DNA from: Nematopogon swammerdamellus
Taxonomy: Eukaryota > Arthropoda > Insecta > Lepidoptera > Adelidae
Length of the DNA stretch: 64,000 nt
Reading direction: 5' to 3'
NCBI GenBank assembly: GCA_946902875.1
Contig: OX336336.1
Location: forward strand, 27,669,558-27,733,557
The notes below the pieces were generated by a model. The model saw only the letters and a program-made list of their open reading frames with translations, was not told where the DNA came from and made no database searches. Below, one piece after another: positions 48,301 through 61,500 of this stretch (within the stretch, counting starts at the first letter, position 1; each line of letters begins with the position of its first letter). The position numbers were made by a program, and so were the translations under genes.

Positions 48301-51300
48301 CGGTGTCAGATTCCATAAAAAAAAAAAAAATTACATATGAAAGATTGACAAAGGCTCTTTACACCTGATACACTTAATGAATAAGCAGGTCAGTCAGTCA
48401 GTCAGTCAGCGTGTAAGCGTCCACTGCTGGACATACGCCTCTCCAATTTTCCTCCAGTCCTCCCGGCCGTCAGCGGTACGGAATCACTGCTTTCCGCCGA
48501 CGTACTTGATGTCGTCGTCCCACCTGGCGGGTGGTCTTCCCACGCTCCGTTTTCCTGTCCACGGCCGCCAGTGTAGGACACGGTTACTCCAACGGTCGTC
48601 GTCGCTTCGGCTGACGTGCCCAGCCCACTGCTACTTGAGCTTGGCCACTTTAGATGGATAGAAATACTTTAATTGCTCCAAAAAAAATTTACAGAAACTA
48701 AACTAATATTATTGAGTTGATACAAATTACATATCAAAGTTTGACAAAGGCTGTTTGCACCTGATACACTTAAGAGGCTAATCCCCGGGACACAGGGACA
48801 GGATTTTTTTTTTTTTTTTATGGAACCTGACACGGTTGGCTACGTCACCTACAACATCGGTGATGTCAGCCCATAACACAGGGTGAACTAGGTGCCATGT
48901 CAGTGCTTCCCTTCATTTCATGTCGGCTACACTAAACTGAACGGAAAACACGAACTATTTACATAGCCGTTTCGACCGACGTTTCGTTTAGTGCGGTGGT
49001 ACCAACCCGGCCGGGATAAACCCTACCACCTAGTAAGGTAAGAAGGGAAGGGACCTACAGTTTAACGTGGAATCCGAACCACGGTCAGCCTCCAACGGTC
49101 GAGCGGTCACCCATCCAAACACTGACCGCGCTCAGCGTTGCTTAATAACAGTTGACTAACCAACCGCGCCACTGAGCTACCGAGGCTGACGAATTTTCTT
49201 ATCCCTTAGTCGACTTTTACGACATGCGACGGGGAGAGATGCAGTGGGGCTATTCTTTTTAAGTACCGACCCCACACGGTACGATTGATGCAGACATGAA
49301 AAGTTGAAGATAAGTATAGGGGATGTTCTAGGTTTTCAATCTAGAGGATTATCTTTAGTGAAGCATGAGGTTGAAACAGCAAGTTTTTTAATTTCGATCG
49401 ATAGAAAAAAATTCCGAATATTCCTCTATTTTTACAGCAATTTCTATTGTCAAAGTCAAAGTCAAAGTCAATACAATTTTAATTAATTCTTTAGTGAACT
49501 ATGATTTTAAAAAGTCACAAAGCTATAATTTTTCATATTGTATTGTATTGTATTGTTGTATTGTTTATTGATCATTCATATGGCAGTGAGACTGCTCTCG
49601 AACTTGTCACAATTTGTTCTATCCGGTTCGATTACACCCACGAAGAAGAACCGACAAGAAACTTCGCAGGGTATTTTTTAAACATATTTTTACAAGAATT
49701 TAGTGACTAGCCACTTAATAACACCGCCCATAGTCTATCTAAAACACAGCTTGAGAGCAAGATTAACAATTTTGCTGAGAGTTCTGACTACAAAGACTTA
49801 TTAATTAAGTGAATCAGGTGTAAATACTTATTAAAATAAAAATATTTGCGCGTTATTCACCTTTGCTTTGTTTTACCGTAAGCGCCTTGTGGCGAATTTC
49901 ATCCCGCTCTAGTAAAGAGGAAATTGCCTCGCGCCCTCGATCCAGTGAACGTTTTAGCGATGATGTGGGCTCAGGTAAAGCATCTGTTTACAAAATAAGT
50001 TTTGAAAAAAATAAAATACTTAAAAATAGATAATGATATTTTTTGCGGGTCTTACATTGAGAGGGTAGTGACAAAACAACATCAGAGATGGCGCCACTGG
50101 TAACACTAGTCTGCACTGTTACTTGTACAACATCGGCGGCAGTAATCCGGGGAAAACATGTTTACGAGGTTATAATTGAACTCAGCCTGCAATGGCTATA
50201 TTTTTACAAAAGACCTATCTGTAATTGGGTTTGGGTCTTTAGACAGCAAAAACTAGAGTTGGGAAATACTGAACAAAGTCCGCACTGATCAGTATCAGTG
50301 TCAGTACACAAAAATACTGATTACAAATATCTGTTACAAAGTACTGGATCAGTGACCCTCTAAGAGTGAAGACATAATACGTCATACACACTGACAAAGG
50401 TCTGCAATAACCAGTCCAGTGGGTATCAGTGCGAATATTGAAGAGAAAATCCTGAGTTTTATAGTTAAGAGTAATTTGCAACTTGCAACAACAAAAGAGT
50501 AAGATAAGCTGTTCAATAACAATGACTATTCTGAGCTGATCACCCTGTACGTTGTTGCTTTTACTGCATTCTTCAAACAAAAGAATAAAATTTCATTCTG
50601 TTTTTCCAATGAATCATAAAAATGGGCAGTAAGTAATTTGTTTTATGGCAGTCAGGTGTGCACTGTGCAGTGAACAGAATGAGATAAGATATTTTGGAAA
50701 TGTTATTCAACCAACATAGATTCTTGGAAGAATAAAATGTTAGCCTCGGTAGCTCAGTGGCGCGATCGGTCGCCCGTCGGTCGTGATCATAAGCACACCT
50801 GGGCGCGGTCAGTACTTGGACGAGTGACCGTTCGACCGTTGGAGGCGGACTGTGGTTCGCATTCCACGTTAAACTGTAGCTCCCTTACCTTCTTACCTCC
50901 CGCTCGGTTGATGCCACCACACTGAATTAAAGGTTGGTCTGAAACGGCTCTGTAAATTGTATTGTATCGTTTATTGATCATTCATATGGCATACCGCATA
51001 GACTGCACTCGAACTTGCCACAATTTGTTCTATCCGGTTCGATTACACCCATGAAGAAGAATCGAAAAGAAACTTCGCGGTAGTTCAGTATAGCCGGCAC
51101 GACCGAAGGGAAGCACTGACATATCACCTAGTTCACCTAGGTGCCTATTTACATGTTAAATTAAAGGTGAAGTGTCCATTTCCACGAAACTTTAAAAACA
51201 TTTGTAATGTCAGAATACTTAGGTAGGCACTAAAAACACTAAATCTAAATATATATGTAGTTATTCCACAAAAAACGTACGAATAAATGACTCGCACGCT

Positions 51301-54300
51301 TGCACACAGGCACTCGCCCACGAAACTTGAAGTTCGCAGTACATCATTGAAGTCAGTGCATTGCACTGCTTACTGAATGCATACGCTGCAATGATTGAAA
51401 GACTGACTGATTCGTCGCACTGGACTGCAGACAAACCAGTATCGGAAACATGCAATAATTCGGTACATTCAGTCAGTACTAACCCGCGCCTACAAAAATC
51501 AACCCAGCTGCCCATACGTAGAGCTCGTTTTTGCATGTCAATATCTAGCAGCAGTCAGTGCGGTAACAGGGTTTGCATTCAGTGCGCATTTCGCACCGTG
51601 GAAAATTCAACCCAATGACGAAGTAGTAAAGCTCATTTTTGAATGACAAAATTGACTACCGGCAGCGCAGGGCTAGTATGGTTGCGTCAGTAAATGCAAA
51701 AACCAACCTTGTACGAAAGACATAGAGCTCATTGTTGCATATCTATATCAACCTACTAACTGAGCACTGACTGTAACAGCTACTTCATTGAAGCTGTACG
51801 CATTCCGCGCACTGACACAGCCGCACTGGTGCGATTTATCTGTTCCAGTGCATATTTGCCAAGTCTAGCAAAAACCAATAAAACCAGCTATTTCAAATAG
51901 GAACAAACACCTCGTTGTAGAGAAACGGATTCAAGTAGTCTTGTTACGAGTCGAATACATGGACGACTCGAGTGACTCGAGTTGAAAACATCTATAACTC
52001 GAGTTGCGACTCGAATACAAAAACACTCGCTATAGATTTTCTATTTATTAGTCTCGGAACCATTATTTAATTCTTAAATAATAGCTCCTTAAATAATTTT
52101 AAGACTTAAGAAGTCACTAATCTCGTACAGCGCGTCACCAGTTCAATCAAATGAATTCAACTGACTCGCAGCAGCAGACCGCGTCACCCACTCGCTCGAC
52201 TCGAGTGCACTCGGATGACTGAATGCGATGCGAATGCGAGTTGACGAACGAATACAAAATACTCGGCGACTCGCGGCCTTGAGAGACTGCGACTCGAGTC
52301 GGTCTACTCGAGTATGGTCGGTCGGCCGGCGTGGCGCCGCCGTCAGTCAGTCTCTCAAGGCCGCAAGTCGAGTATTTTGTATTCGTTCGTCAACTCGCAT
52401 TCGTATTCAGTCGTCCGAGTGCGTGCGTGCACTCGAGTCGAGCGAAGCGAGTGGGCAGACTGACTGACTGACTGCTTGTCCGTACGAATACGCGTCCGAC
52501 TCGGTTTCGCTCCGAATCCTACTCGAGTTGACGAGTTTTAGGCTTGACTCGAGTCACACGAGTATTATCACTCGACTCGTTACAACGCTAAAACCAGCTA
52601 TTTCAAATCGGAACAAACACCTCGTTGTAGTGGTGGGTCGTCGATGATTTTTTCGTAAACGATACGAACTGTACTCTATTTCGCGAGACAAGCTAGTACT
52701 AGAATGGTAATAACAATGCGCAGTGATACGCTATTGGTCCACGTCAACTAGTTAAAGCTGCGGTCATACGGGCCGCCCGCCGGCTTGCCGCACGCTGCTG
52801 CCACGCTCAGTCGTGTTTCCAACCTCGCGCAGTGCAGACGTGTCAACATTCAGATAGATAGATATCATCTAATATCATATAATGTTTACTGGAGCAATAA
52901 AATTCTTTATTGCTCCAGTAAACATTAAACAGTAACAAATACATTGGAAAATTTACATAAGGTGCAAAGGCGGACTTATCCCTTACAGAGATTTCTTACA
53001 GTCAACCTTTGGATGTTTGAGATTCGATAATATAGTGGAATGTATGTAGGTAGTAGCAAAAGAGTTGCGTGACAATTGAAGATAAAAATAATAATAAGAA
53101 TACTTATTAATACATACATATAAGTACATGCTAGTAAAATATAAGCCATACATGTTTAATACATATAAATTACTAAATATATAGAATATTATATATAAAT
53201 AAATAAACATACATACATTCAGTTTTCTTTCTGTTTTTTCATTGTGCCATCTGAAAGTTGGTGACATGGCTGATTCAACAACCGAATCCGCCTGTAACAC
53301 ATACGAACGAACTGTGAAACGAGCACAGCGTCCGTTGCAATCGACGGAAAAACAAATGAATTTCGCCCGCCAAGCCAAGCAAACAGCACAAGTACGACAA
53401 GTATAAACGCGCCTTAACAAAATGAAAGCATTAAGCAGGCGTGGTGGGGATAATGGGCAGGGTCTGACGATCAGCCGTCTCTGTCTTAGGACTATGGTAA
53501 ATATGAGATAGCAACTGTCAGTACTGGCCTGTTTCGAAAAATGAAGTATAGTTTATCCATCGACATCTATTTTATAGATCGAACATCGTACGATGCAACC
53601 TGTGCTAGACGTCGGTACAAGTGTGCGTGCACACACACGCAGTATTGTGATACGTGACACGATCCCTACGAGGATGCTATCGCGCGCTCGCCCCCACCCG
53701 CCCACAGATGACAAGAACGAGCGAGAAAGACGTCATGCGGCGCGTTTGCCGTCTTTCCGCCCACTCCCATCACCAGCAGGCAAGCGAGAACGAGAACGCG
53801 ATACCACCGCACCGTCACACGATCCTATCCGTGACAGCATGGCTTTTTAACACGCCGTAACATGCTCAGGCGAAACAAACAACAACGTTTGTCACTGTCA
53901 CTCTTTATAACAGCAACCGGGCATGCTGCTGCACACACGCGTCACCGACTCGATACAGACATGCGTGCGTTCAACACGCGCCGCACACGCCGTATGAAGC
54001 GGCTGTCCGTGAAATCTGCATTATATGCGGTTCTCGTCGAGAACATATTTGTTCGGGAGTGATGAATGGGATGGGCCAATCTATAAAATAGATATCAATG
54101 AGTTTATCTATGAATGTAACTAGTTAATGAACCGGTTAAATTGTTGAACTAGTTGAATGTCTACGTAGTTGATTATACATAAACTCATTTGAGTGTGGTG
54201 GTCGATAGTTGATAGGTGCAAAGTGCAAACCAAACTATTACATTTCAGTTCAAATGTCCCATAGGCAAAGCTAAGTAAGCTAATTCGTCAGTAATTCAAA

Positions 54301-55465
54301 ATTACCCTTATTCATATATAGCAATAAGGTTATTTTTTAACTGTCAGGTAACGTTGTAACGAGTACAGTGATAATACTCGTATGACTCGAGTCAACCCTA
54401 AAACTCGTCAACTCGAGAGTTGGATACGGAATGAAACCGAGTCGGACTCGTATTCGTACAGACTAGCAGTCAGTCAGTCTGGCCACTCGCCTCGCTCGAC
54501 TCGAGTGCACTCAGACGACTGAATGTGAATGCGAATGCGAGTTGACGAACGAATACAAAATACTCGGCGACTCGCGGCCTTGAAAGACTGACTGACGGCG
54601 CCACGCCGGCCGACCGACCAAACTCGAGTAGACCGACTCGAGTCGAGCCGCTCGACTCAGTCAGTCTCTCAAGGCCGCGAGTCGCCGAGTATTTTGTATT
54701 CGTTCGTCAACTCGCATTCGCTCGCATTCAGTCATCCGAGTGCACTCGAGTCGAGCGAGTGGGTGATGCGGTCGGCTCAGCAGGCCCTGCTGCTGCGAGT
54801 CAGTTGAATTCATTTGATTGAACTGATGACGCGCTGTACGAGATTAGTGATTTCTTACTTAATGTCTTAAAATTATTCAAGGAGCTAAAATAAAAAAAGA
54901 AAAAGCTATTATTCAGGTAAGAATTAAATAATGTTTCCGAGACTAAATAATAAAAATAGAAAATCTTAAGTCGAGTTTTTGTATTCGAGTCGAAACTCGA
55001 GTTATGGATGTTTTCAACTCGAGTCACTCGAGTCGTCCATGTATTCGGCTCGTAACAAGACTACTGTCAGGTAAATTTAGCTAACATTGTTTTAACATGG
55101 CACAGTCGAGTCGAGTCGAGGGAGGATTAGAGAGCGTTCCAACTATAAGTTCCCTTCGCCGTTATGTTGGCTCCACTGTCTATCTGTCAAAACAGCGTTG
55201 AGGGTTGCTATGTGTACAGATTTACCCGTAATTATCAGTATTTACCGTATTTTTTGTACGGTGAATACCGATTACATTATTAGGTAATATAATGTTCACA
55301 ATCTGGCAGCACGAATTTAAGCACTGACAGTGGAGCCAACATAACGGCGAAGGGAACTTTTAGTTGGAACCACAGAGCATCAAATGCGCGCGCCCCTCCT
55401 AGAGGTGCCCTGAGCGCGATTTCTCTACAACGCCGTTGAAGCCTGTGGGCGTGGCCTATGACTTA

Positions 55466-55501
<36 letters not shown>

Positions 55502-58500
55502 GAAACTGACACGATTGGCTACATCACCTACAACCCGTGATGTCAGCCCATAACACCGGGTGAACTAGGTGCTATGTCAGTGCTTCCCTTCATTTCGCGC
55601 CGGCTACACTGAACTGGACGGAAAACACGAACTATTTACATAGCCGTTTCGACCGACGTTTCGCTCAGTGCGGTGGTACCAACCCGGCCGGTATAAACCC
55701 TACCACCCAGTAAGGTAAGAAGGGAAGGGACCTACAGTTTAACGTGGAATCCGAACCACGGTCAGCCTCCAACGGTCGGGCGGTCACCCATCCAATAACT
55801 GACCGCACCACTGAGCTGCCGAGGCTGACAATCCCTTAGTCGACTTTTACGACATGCGACGGGGAGAGATGCAGTGGGGCTATTCTTTTTAAGTACCGAC
55901 CCCACACGGTACTTATGTACGGTACGGTACATATGTATGTGTGTTGTGCGTGTGCATTTGTTTTGTGCGTGTGCCTAACTTGCTCCTCTTTGTGTGTAGT
56001 GTCGATACTAGCACACACACACACATACGAAGCGCTAGCAGCACTGCGTGTAGTTTTTGGGTTTCAAATATTATCGCTTAGGGCGTCTCTAGTAGGGGGC
56101 GCGCGCGGTAGGTATTTGATGCTCTGTGGTTGGAACGCTCTATAGCATCGAACAAAAGAAACACGTGCAGTGCACGGCTGGCTCGCTCTTCTGAGAACTC
56201 TTCTATTCTATCTAATCTTACGTCTCGAGTCTCGCTCTATTTCTATGAATGTAGTTGAATTTTTCGACCTGTTTATTCTTCGACGCAAAACTGGTTGAAT
56301 CGTTCATTGCCAATAAACCGTAGATTAAACTAATTCGTCCATTCAACGGGCGCCACTATTCATAACGAGATAATGTTATCATAACAATCTATGTATTTTT
56401 CATAACTAACCGTACCGTGTGGGGCCGGTACTTTAAAAGAATAGCCCCACTGCATCTCTCCCCGTGCATGTTGTAAAAGGCGACTAAGGGATATGACTCC
56501 CTTCTTATATTACTAGGTGGTAGGGTTTAACCCGCCCGGGTTGGTACCACCGCACTGAATGAAAGGTCGGTCGAAACGGCTATGTAAATAGTTTGTGTTT
56601 TCCGTCCAGTTCAGTGTAGCCGGCACGACCGAAGGGAAGCACTGACGTGGCACCAAGTTCACCCGGTGTTATGGGCTGACATCACGGATGTTGCAGGGGA
56701 TGTAGCCAAACGTGTCAATTTCCATAAAAAAAAAAAAAAACTAACTATTTGATACAATATGTGTGATTATACCACTGAATTGTGGTTATATTTCAAATTC
56801 ATTGGATTAAACTTATGTTCCGTGATCCAATTGTGTGTCTTTCAAATATGTATTATTTTTCTTTTCTACAGTATGTAAAGACTCGTGGCGTCATTGAAAA
56901 TATTAGTATAGAAATCACTCACATTTTATTTTACGAATATAAAATGTGAGCTCTATGACAAGCCCTTGACTAGTATGTACTTATATGTAGTGTATATTAT
57001 AGTATATTATAGTTATTTTCCTTATATTATATTTTACATTCCCACACTCAAGTCTTTTGCTACTACCTACTTATATCTCGCAACATACGACTCTCAAACA
57101 TCCAAAGGTTGACTGGGAGAAATCCCTGTAAGGGATAAGTCCGCCTTTGCCCCTCATGTAAATTTCTTATTGTGTGTATATGTTAAATGTTTTTTGAAGC
57201 ATTAAAGTATTTCTATCTATCTATCTAACCCTTCGAGACCGGAACTCCTCCGCGGAATTCTACAGACCATTAGCAGACCGACCAAGCTGGCATTAACTAA
57301 CATAATTAACAAGATTACTAAAGAAAAACTTTATTCAACACACAAGACGTGGCTTTTGCCCATCCTGAAAGGGATGAACTACATACATACATAGCGTCAC
57401 GCCTGTTTCCCGGTGGGGTAGGCAGAGACAACGGATCTCCACGTGCCACGATCCTGACACACCTCTGCCGCCTCTTCCACTCCCATAATGTTCTTCATGC
57501 ATGCTCGTCGGTTACGGGTACTACGCACTTGCCCCTTTTTGAGCACATGCCCGATCTGATCCAGGTACTAAACTAATAAAACAAAAAAGCAGTAGACAAT
57601 CATTTGTCGAACTAAACTAACGTCAAAATGAATGTGGCGGGCAACACTAGTCCTTTCTCGCTCTTCGCCTCCCTGGAGAGTGAGACTGTAGGACTGCGTC
57701 GTCGCCGTGACCAGGCCTCACTCTATGTACTTGCGCGCGCTAACTACCTACCGCCCAGCGAGCCGCCGGCGGCGGTCTAATTCAGTAGAAATTCGTCAGC
57801 CGCGCGAAACATACCTACACGCTCGCCCACGCAACTGCGCGCAGCTGCAAAGTCATAATGCACTTTACACTCGATCGTTTAGATACATTTTCGCACGCAG
57901 CGATTGGCGACGTGAAACAATAGGCTATTAAAGCCGAAGGTATGGAACTTTTTCTATGGAGTGATATATCTGTTACGAAGTAACTATTAAGTAATCTGTG
58001 CCGTGACACACATTCCTCTTGGCGAGAGTTTCACAGTTGACAACTCGGTTCTGGTCTGGTGGTGGTGGTGTGACCTTCGTCTGGGAACATTTTTAAATTT
58101 TTTGCAGTATGTAATTATAATTTTTTTTTTTGGCAGGAATGAAGTTTTGAAAAGAGTGAGCAAGGCAGCGGACAGCATCTGCCGGGGAGACTTGGTGGAG
58201 GCCAAAATCAGAGGTAGCGGAGCGTGGAACCTACTGCCCGTACAGGTATTTAATTTATTTTTTTATTTATTACCGTGTCAGTTTCCATAAAAAAAAAAAA
58301 TTTATAAAAAAAAATTATGGGGACTGACACGGTCGGCTACATCACCTATAACATCCGTAAGATTACTAGGTGTTATGGGCTGACATCATGGATGTTGTAG
58401 GTGATGTAGCCAACTGTGTCAGAATCACAGAGCACGGAACGCCCCCCGCCCGCGCCCCCTACTAGAGGCGCCCTGAGCGCGATTTCCTTACAACGCCGTT

Positions 58501-61500
58501 GAAGCCTGTGGGCGTGGCCTATGACTTATATTATGTGTGTTGTGCGTGTGCATTTGTTTTGTGCGTGTGCCTAACTTGCTCCTCTTTGTGTGTAGTGTCG
58601 ATACTAACACACACACACACACACATACGAAGCGCTAGTAGCACTGCGTCCAGTTATTGGGTTTCAAATATTATCGCTTAGGGCGCCTCTAGTAGGGGGC
58701 GCGGGCGGGGGGCGTTCCGTGCTCGGTGGTCAGAATCCATAAAAAAAAAATAGTGACTAAACGACATCAGAGATGGCGCTAGTGGTAACACTACTCTGCA
58801 CTGTTACTAGTTCGACATAACCAGTAGTGATACAGGGAGAACATGATGAGTAAGTTTATAATTGGAACTAAGCCCAGTGTTGCCGTTTTAGTGACTTTGT
58901 CACTAGATCTAGTGAGTTTTTGACGTCTTTGGTGACATTTTTTAAAGACTTAGTCACTAGAAAAAATCTAGTGGCTTTTAGTGACTTTTAATAGTGATAA
59001 AATTTGAAGCACGGACATTGACTTGGCTGTATACCCTCATAGATTTTACCTGTTCTTCATCACATCATCACATCATAGATCATCGACGATCTATGAACTT
59101 GATCGAATTAATCAAAATAATCGCTTTGACTGTATGTAAATTATATATTCTATATAAAAAATAATAAAAAAAGAAGAAAATATTTAAAAAAACATATCTA
59201 TCAAATCATAATTCATAATCATATTTACTTATTTCTCACTTGACTGAAGACGCCACCGACGACATCGGGGCGAAATATTTCCATAAATTAGCTTTTTTAC
59301 TATTGCTATTACTAAAATATGTGTACATAAAAAATAAAGGAACTATAAATAATATAATAAATTTTGATATAAGATTTTGATCGGTCATATTTATCGCAAA
59401 AAATGAATGAAGAATTACTTAATAATATAATAAAATAAATATCTGGGAATATCGGAGGCTCTCAGCATACGGGATACGGACATGAAACAATCAGTTAAGG
59501 AAAAGTTTTTTCGTCGTCTTACAAAAGTACTAAATAGCCTTTTGTCAGGCGGCAATAAAATTCGTGCCTATAACGGTTGGGTCATGCCTGTGCTCGTATA
59601 TACTTTCGGTATTCTCAGATGGACTCAGACCGAATTGGACTCGCTGGACAGAAAGGTCAGGACGCTGATGACGAAATCCCGTATGCATCACCCACGATCA
59701 TCGGTCATGAGGTTGTATATCCCGCGGAAGTGTGGGGGTCGAGGTATGTTAAATGCCAAGAACCTGCACAACCGCGAGGTATGCAATCTCCGTCAGTACT
59801 TTTTGGAAAAGACTGATGTTTGTGAGATGCATCGCGATGTCGTCACCAGCGATAAAGGTCTTACCCCGCTGAGCATGGGAAAAGAGAACTGGCGGAAGCC
59901 GGTTGTACTGAGCACCGAGGACCGCATGGAAGTATGGAAAGGCAAGGAGCTGCACGGTAGGTACTTCCGGTCTCTCACGGGACCGGATGTAGACCAACTT
60001 GCTTCCGTGCACTGGCTACGCTTCGGGGACCTCTTCGGGGAAACCGAAGGGTTTGTCTTTGCAATACAAGATGAGGTTGTCAAGACGAACAACCATAGGA
60101 AACACATAATGAAGGACGGCACCATTGACATCTGCCGCGCCTGCCACCAACCTGGCGAGTCCCTCAGACATGTGATTTCCGGTTGTTCGCAGCTTGCCAA
60201 CACCGAGTATCTGCATAGACACAACCTAGTAGCCAGGATTATCCACCAGCAACTTGCCTTAAAGTTCAACCTTGTGGGTACTGAGGTGCCTTACTATAAG
60301 TACAATCCACCGCCAGTTCTCGAGAACGGTCATGTCACACTCTACTGGGACCGGTCCATTATCTTATCACAGACAGGACTATTCCCGCGAACAGGCCTGA
60401 TATTGTGATAGTAGACCGGGAGGCAAGGCGCGCAACGCTCGTCGATATCGCCGTGCCGCACGATGGTAACCTCGTCAGTAAGGAAGCAGAGAAGATGTTA
60501 AAATATCTGGATCTGCAGCACGAGGTTACCAAAATGTGGCCCGTCGACTCGACGATCGTTGTGCCCATAGTCGTTTCGGCGCATGGGCTGATAGCGAAGA
60601 GCCTCGACGACCACCTTGAGAGGCTCTCGCTGAGTGGTTGGGTCAAGGGCCAGATCCAGAAGGCAGCCCTGCTCGACACTGCACGCATCGTCCGGAGGTT
60701 CCTCTCTTTGGGACCCGACCATCGGTAGCCTGGGCTCGCCCCGCCGCCGGTGGTGGAAACTCCATTTGTTTTTGTATTAATTTTAGATTTTAAGTTTGTA
60801 AATATTATGTAAAATTAATATAAAAAAAAATGTGTAAATAAATGAAGGAACAAAAAGTTGTAAAGTACCTATTTAATTATAAAAAATATATATTTTTAAA
60901 TTGTAAATTATATAAGTATAAACATTGAATGAATAAATCATTGATTATTTATTTCAAATTTTATTCTAATATAACTTATTTTAAAAATGGAGCTCTGATA
61001 AAAATATTTAGTGACTTCTAGTGACTCTTTGAAGTAATATTTTCCCCAATTCTAGTGACTTTATGGCAATAGTTTGGTGACTTTCTTTTTTCCTAAGCGG
61101 CAACACTGACTAAGCCTGCAATGGCTATATTTTTACAAAAGACCGATCTGTAATTGGGTTTGGGCCTTTCTTAAGAGCTGCAAGTAATGTAGAGCTGGGT
61201 CGTTTCGTGTTTTCCGTAAAATGAAACGGAACAGTTTTTATAAAACGAAAACGGTTTCAAGAAACGATGCATTCGAGAAAAGAAGAGATGGGCTTAACTG
61301 TTAATTTTTGTTTTCAGTGTTAAACGTAAACACGTTTTTTTTTTATGGAAACTGACACGGGTCGCTACATCACCTACAACATCCGTGATGTCAGCCCATA
61401 CCATAACACCGGGTGAACTAGGTGCCGTGTCAGTGCTTCCCTCCGATCGTGCCAGCTACACTGAATTTACATAGCCGTTTCGACCGACGTTTCTTTCAGT

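Larger units (their letters stand above)
55131..56141. repeat. MITE family F, copy 2, interrupted by hAT-like element
   Basis: It is inverted relative to 23178-23433. The last few bases of its right TIR are displaced to 56137-56141 by the insertion at 55371-56128. Confidence 0.85.
58748..61190 (+). repeat. Dispersed repeat X, split by a hAT-like element
   Basis: The left part 58748-58874 and right part 61109-61190 are contiguous in the copy at 50073-50270. The break carries the duplicated 8 bases ACTAAGCC. Confidence 0.85.

Noticed and set aside
53593..54062. Overlapping Arg/His-rich ORFs
   Set aside because: They come from GC-rich repeat interior without domain signature and lie between inverted ends.
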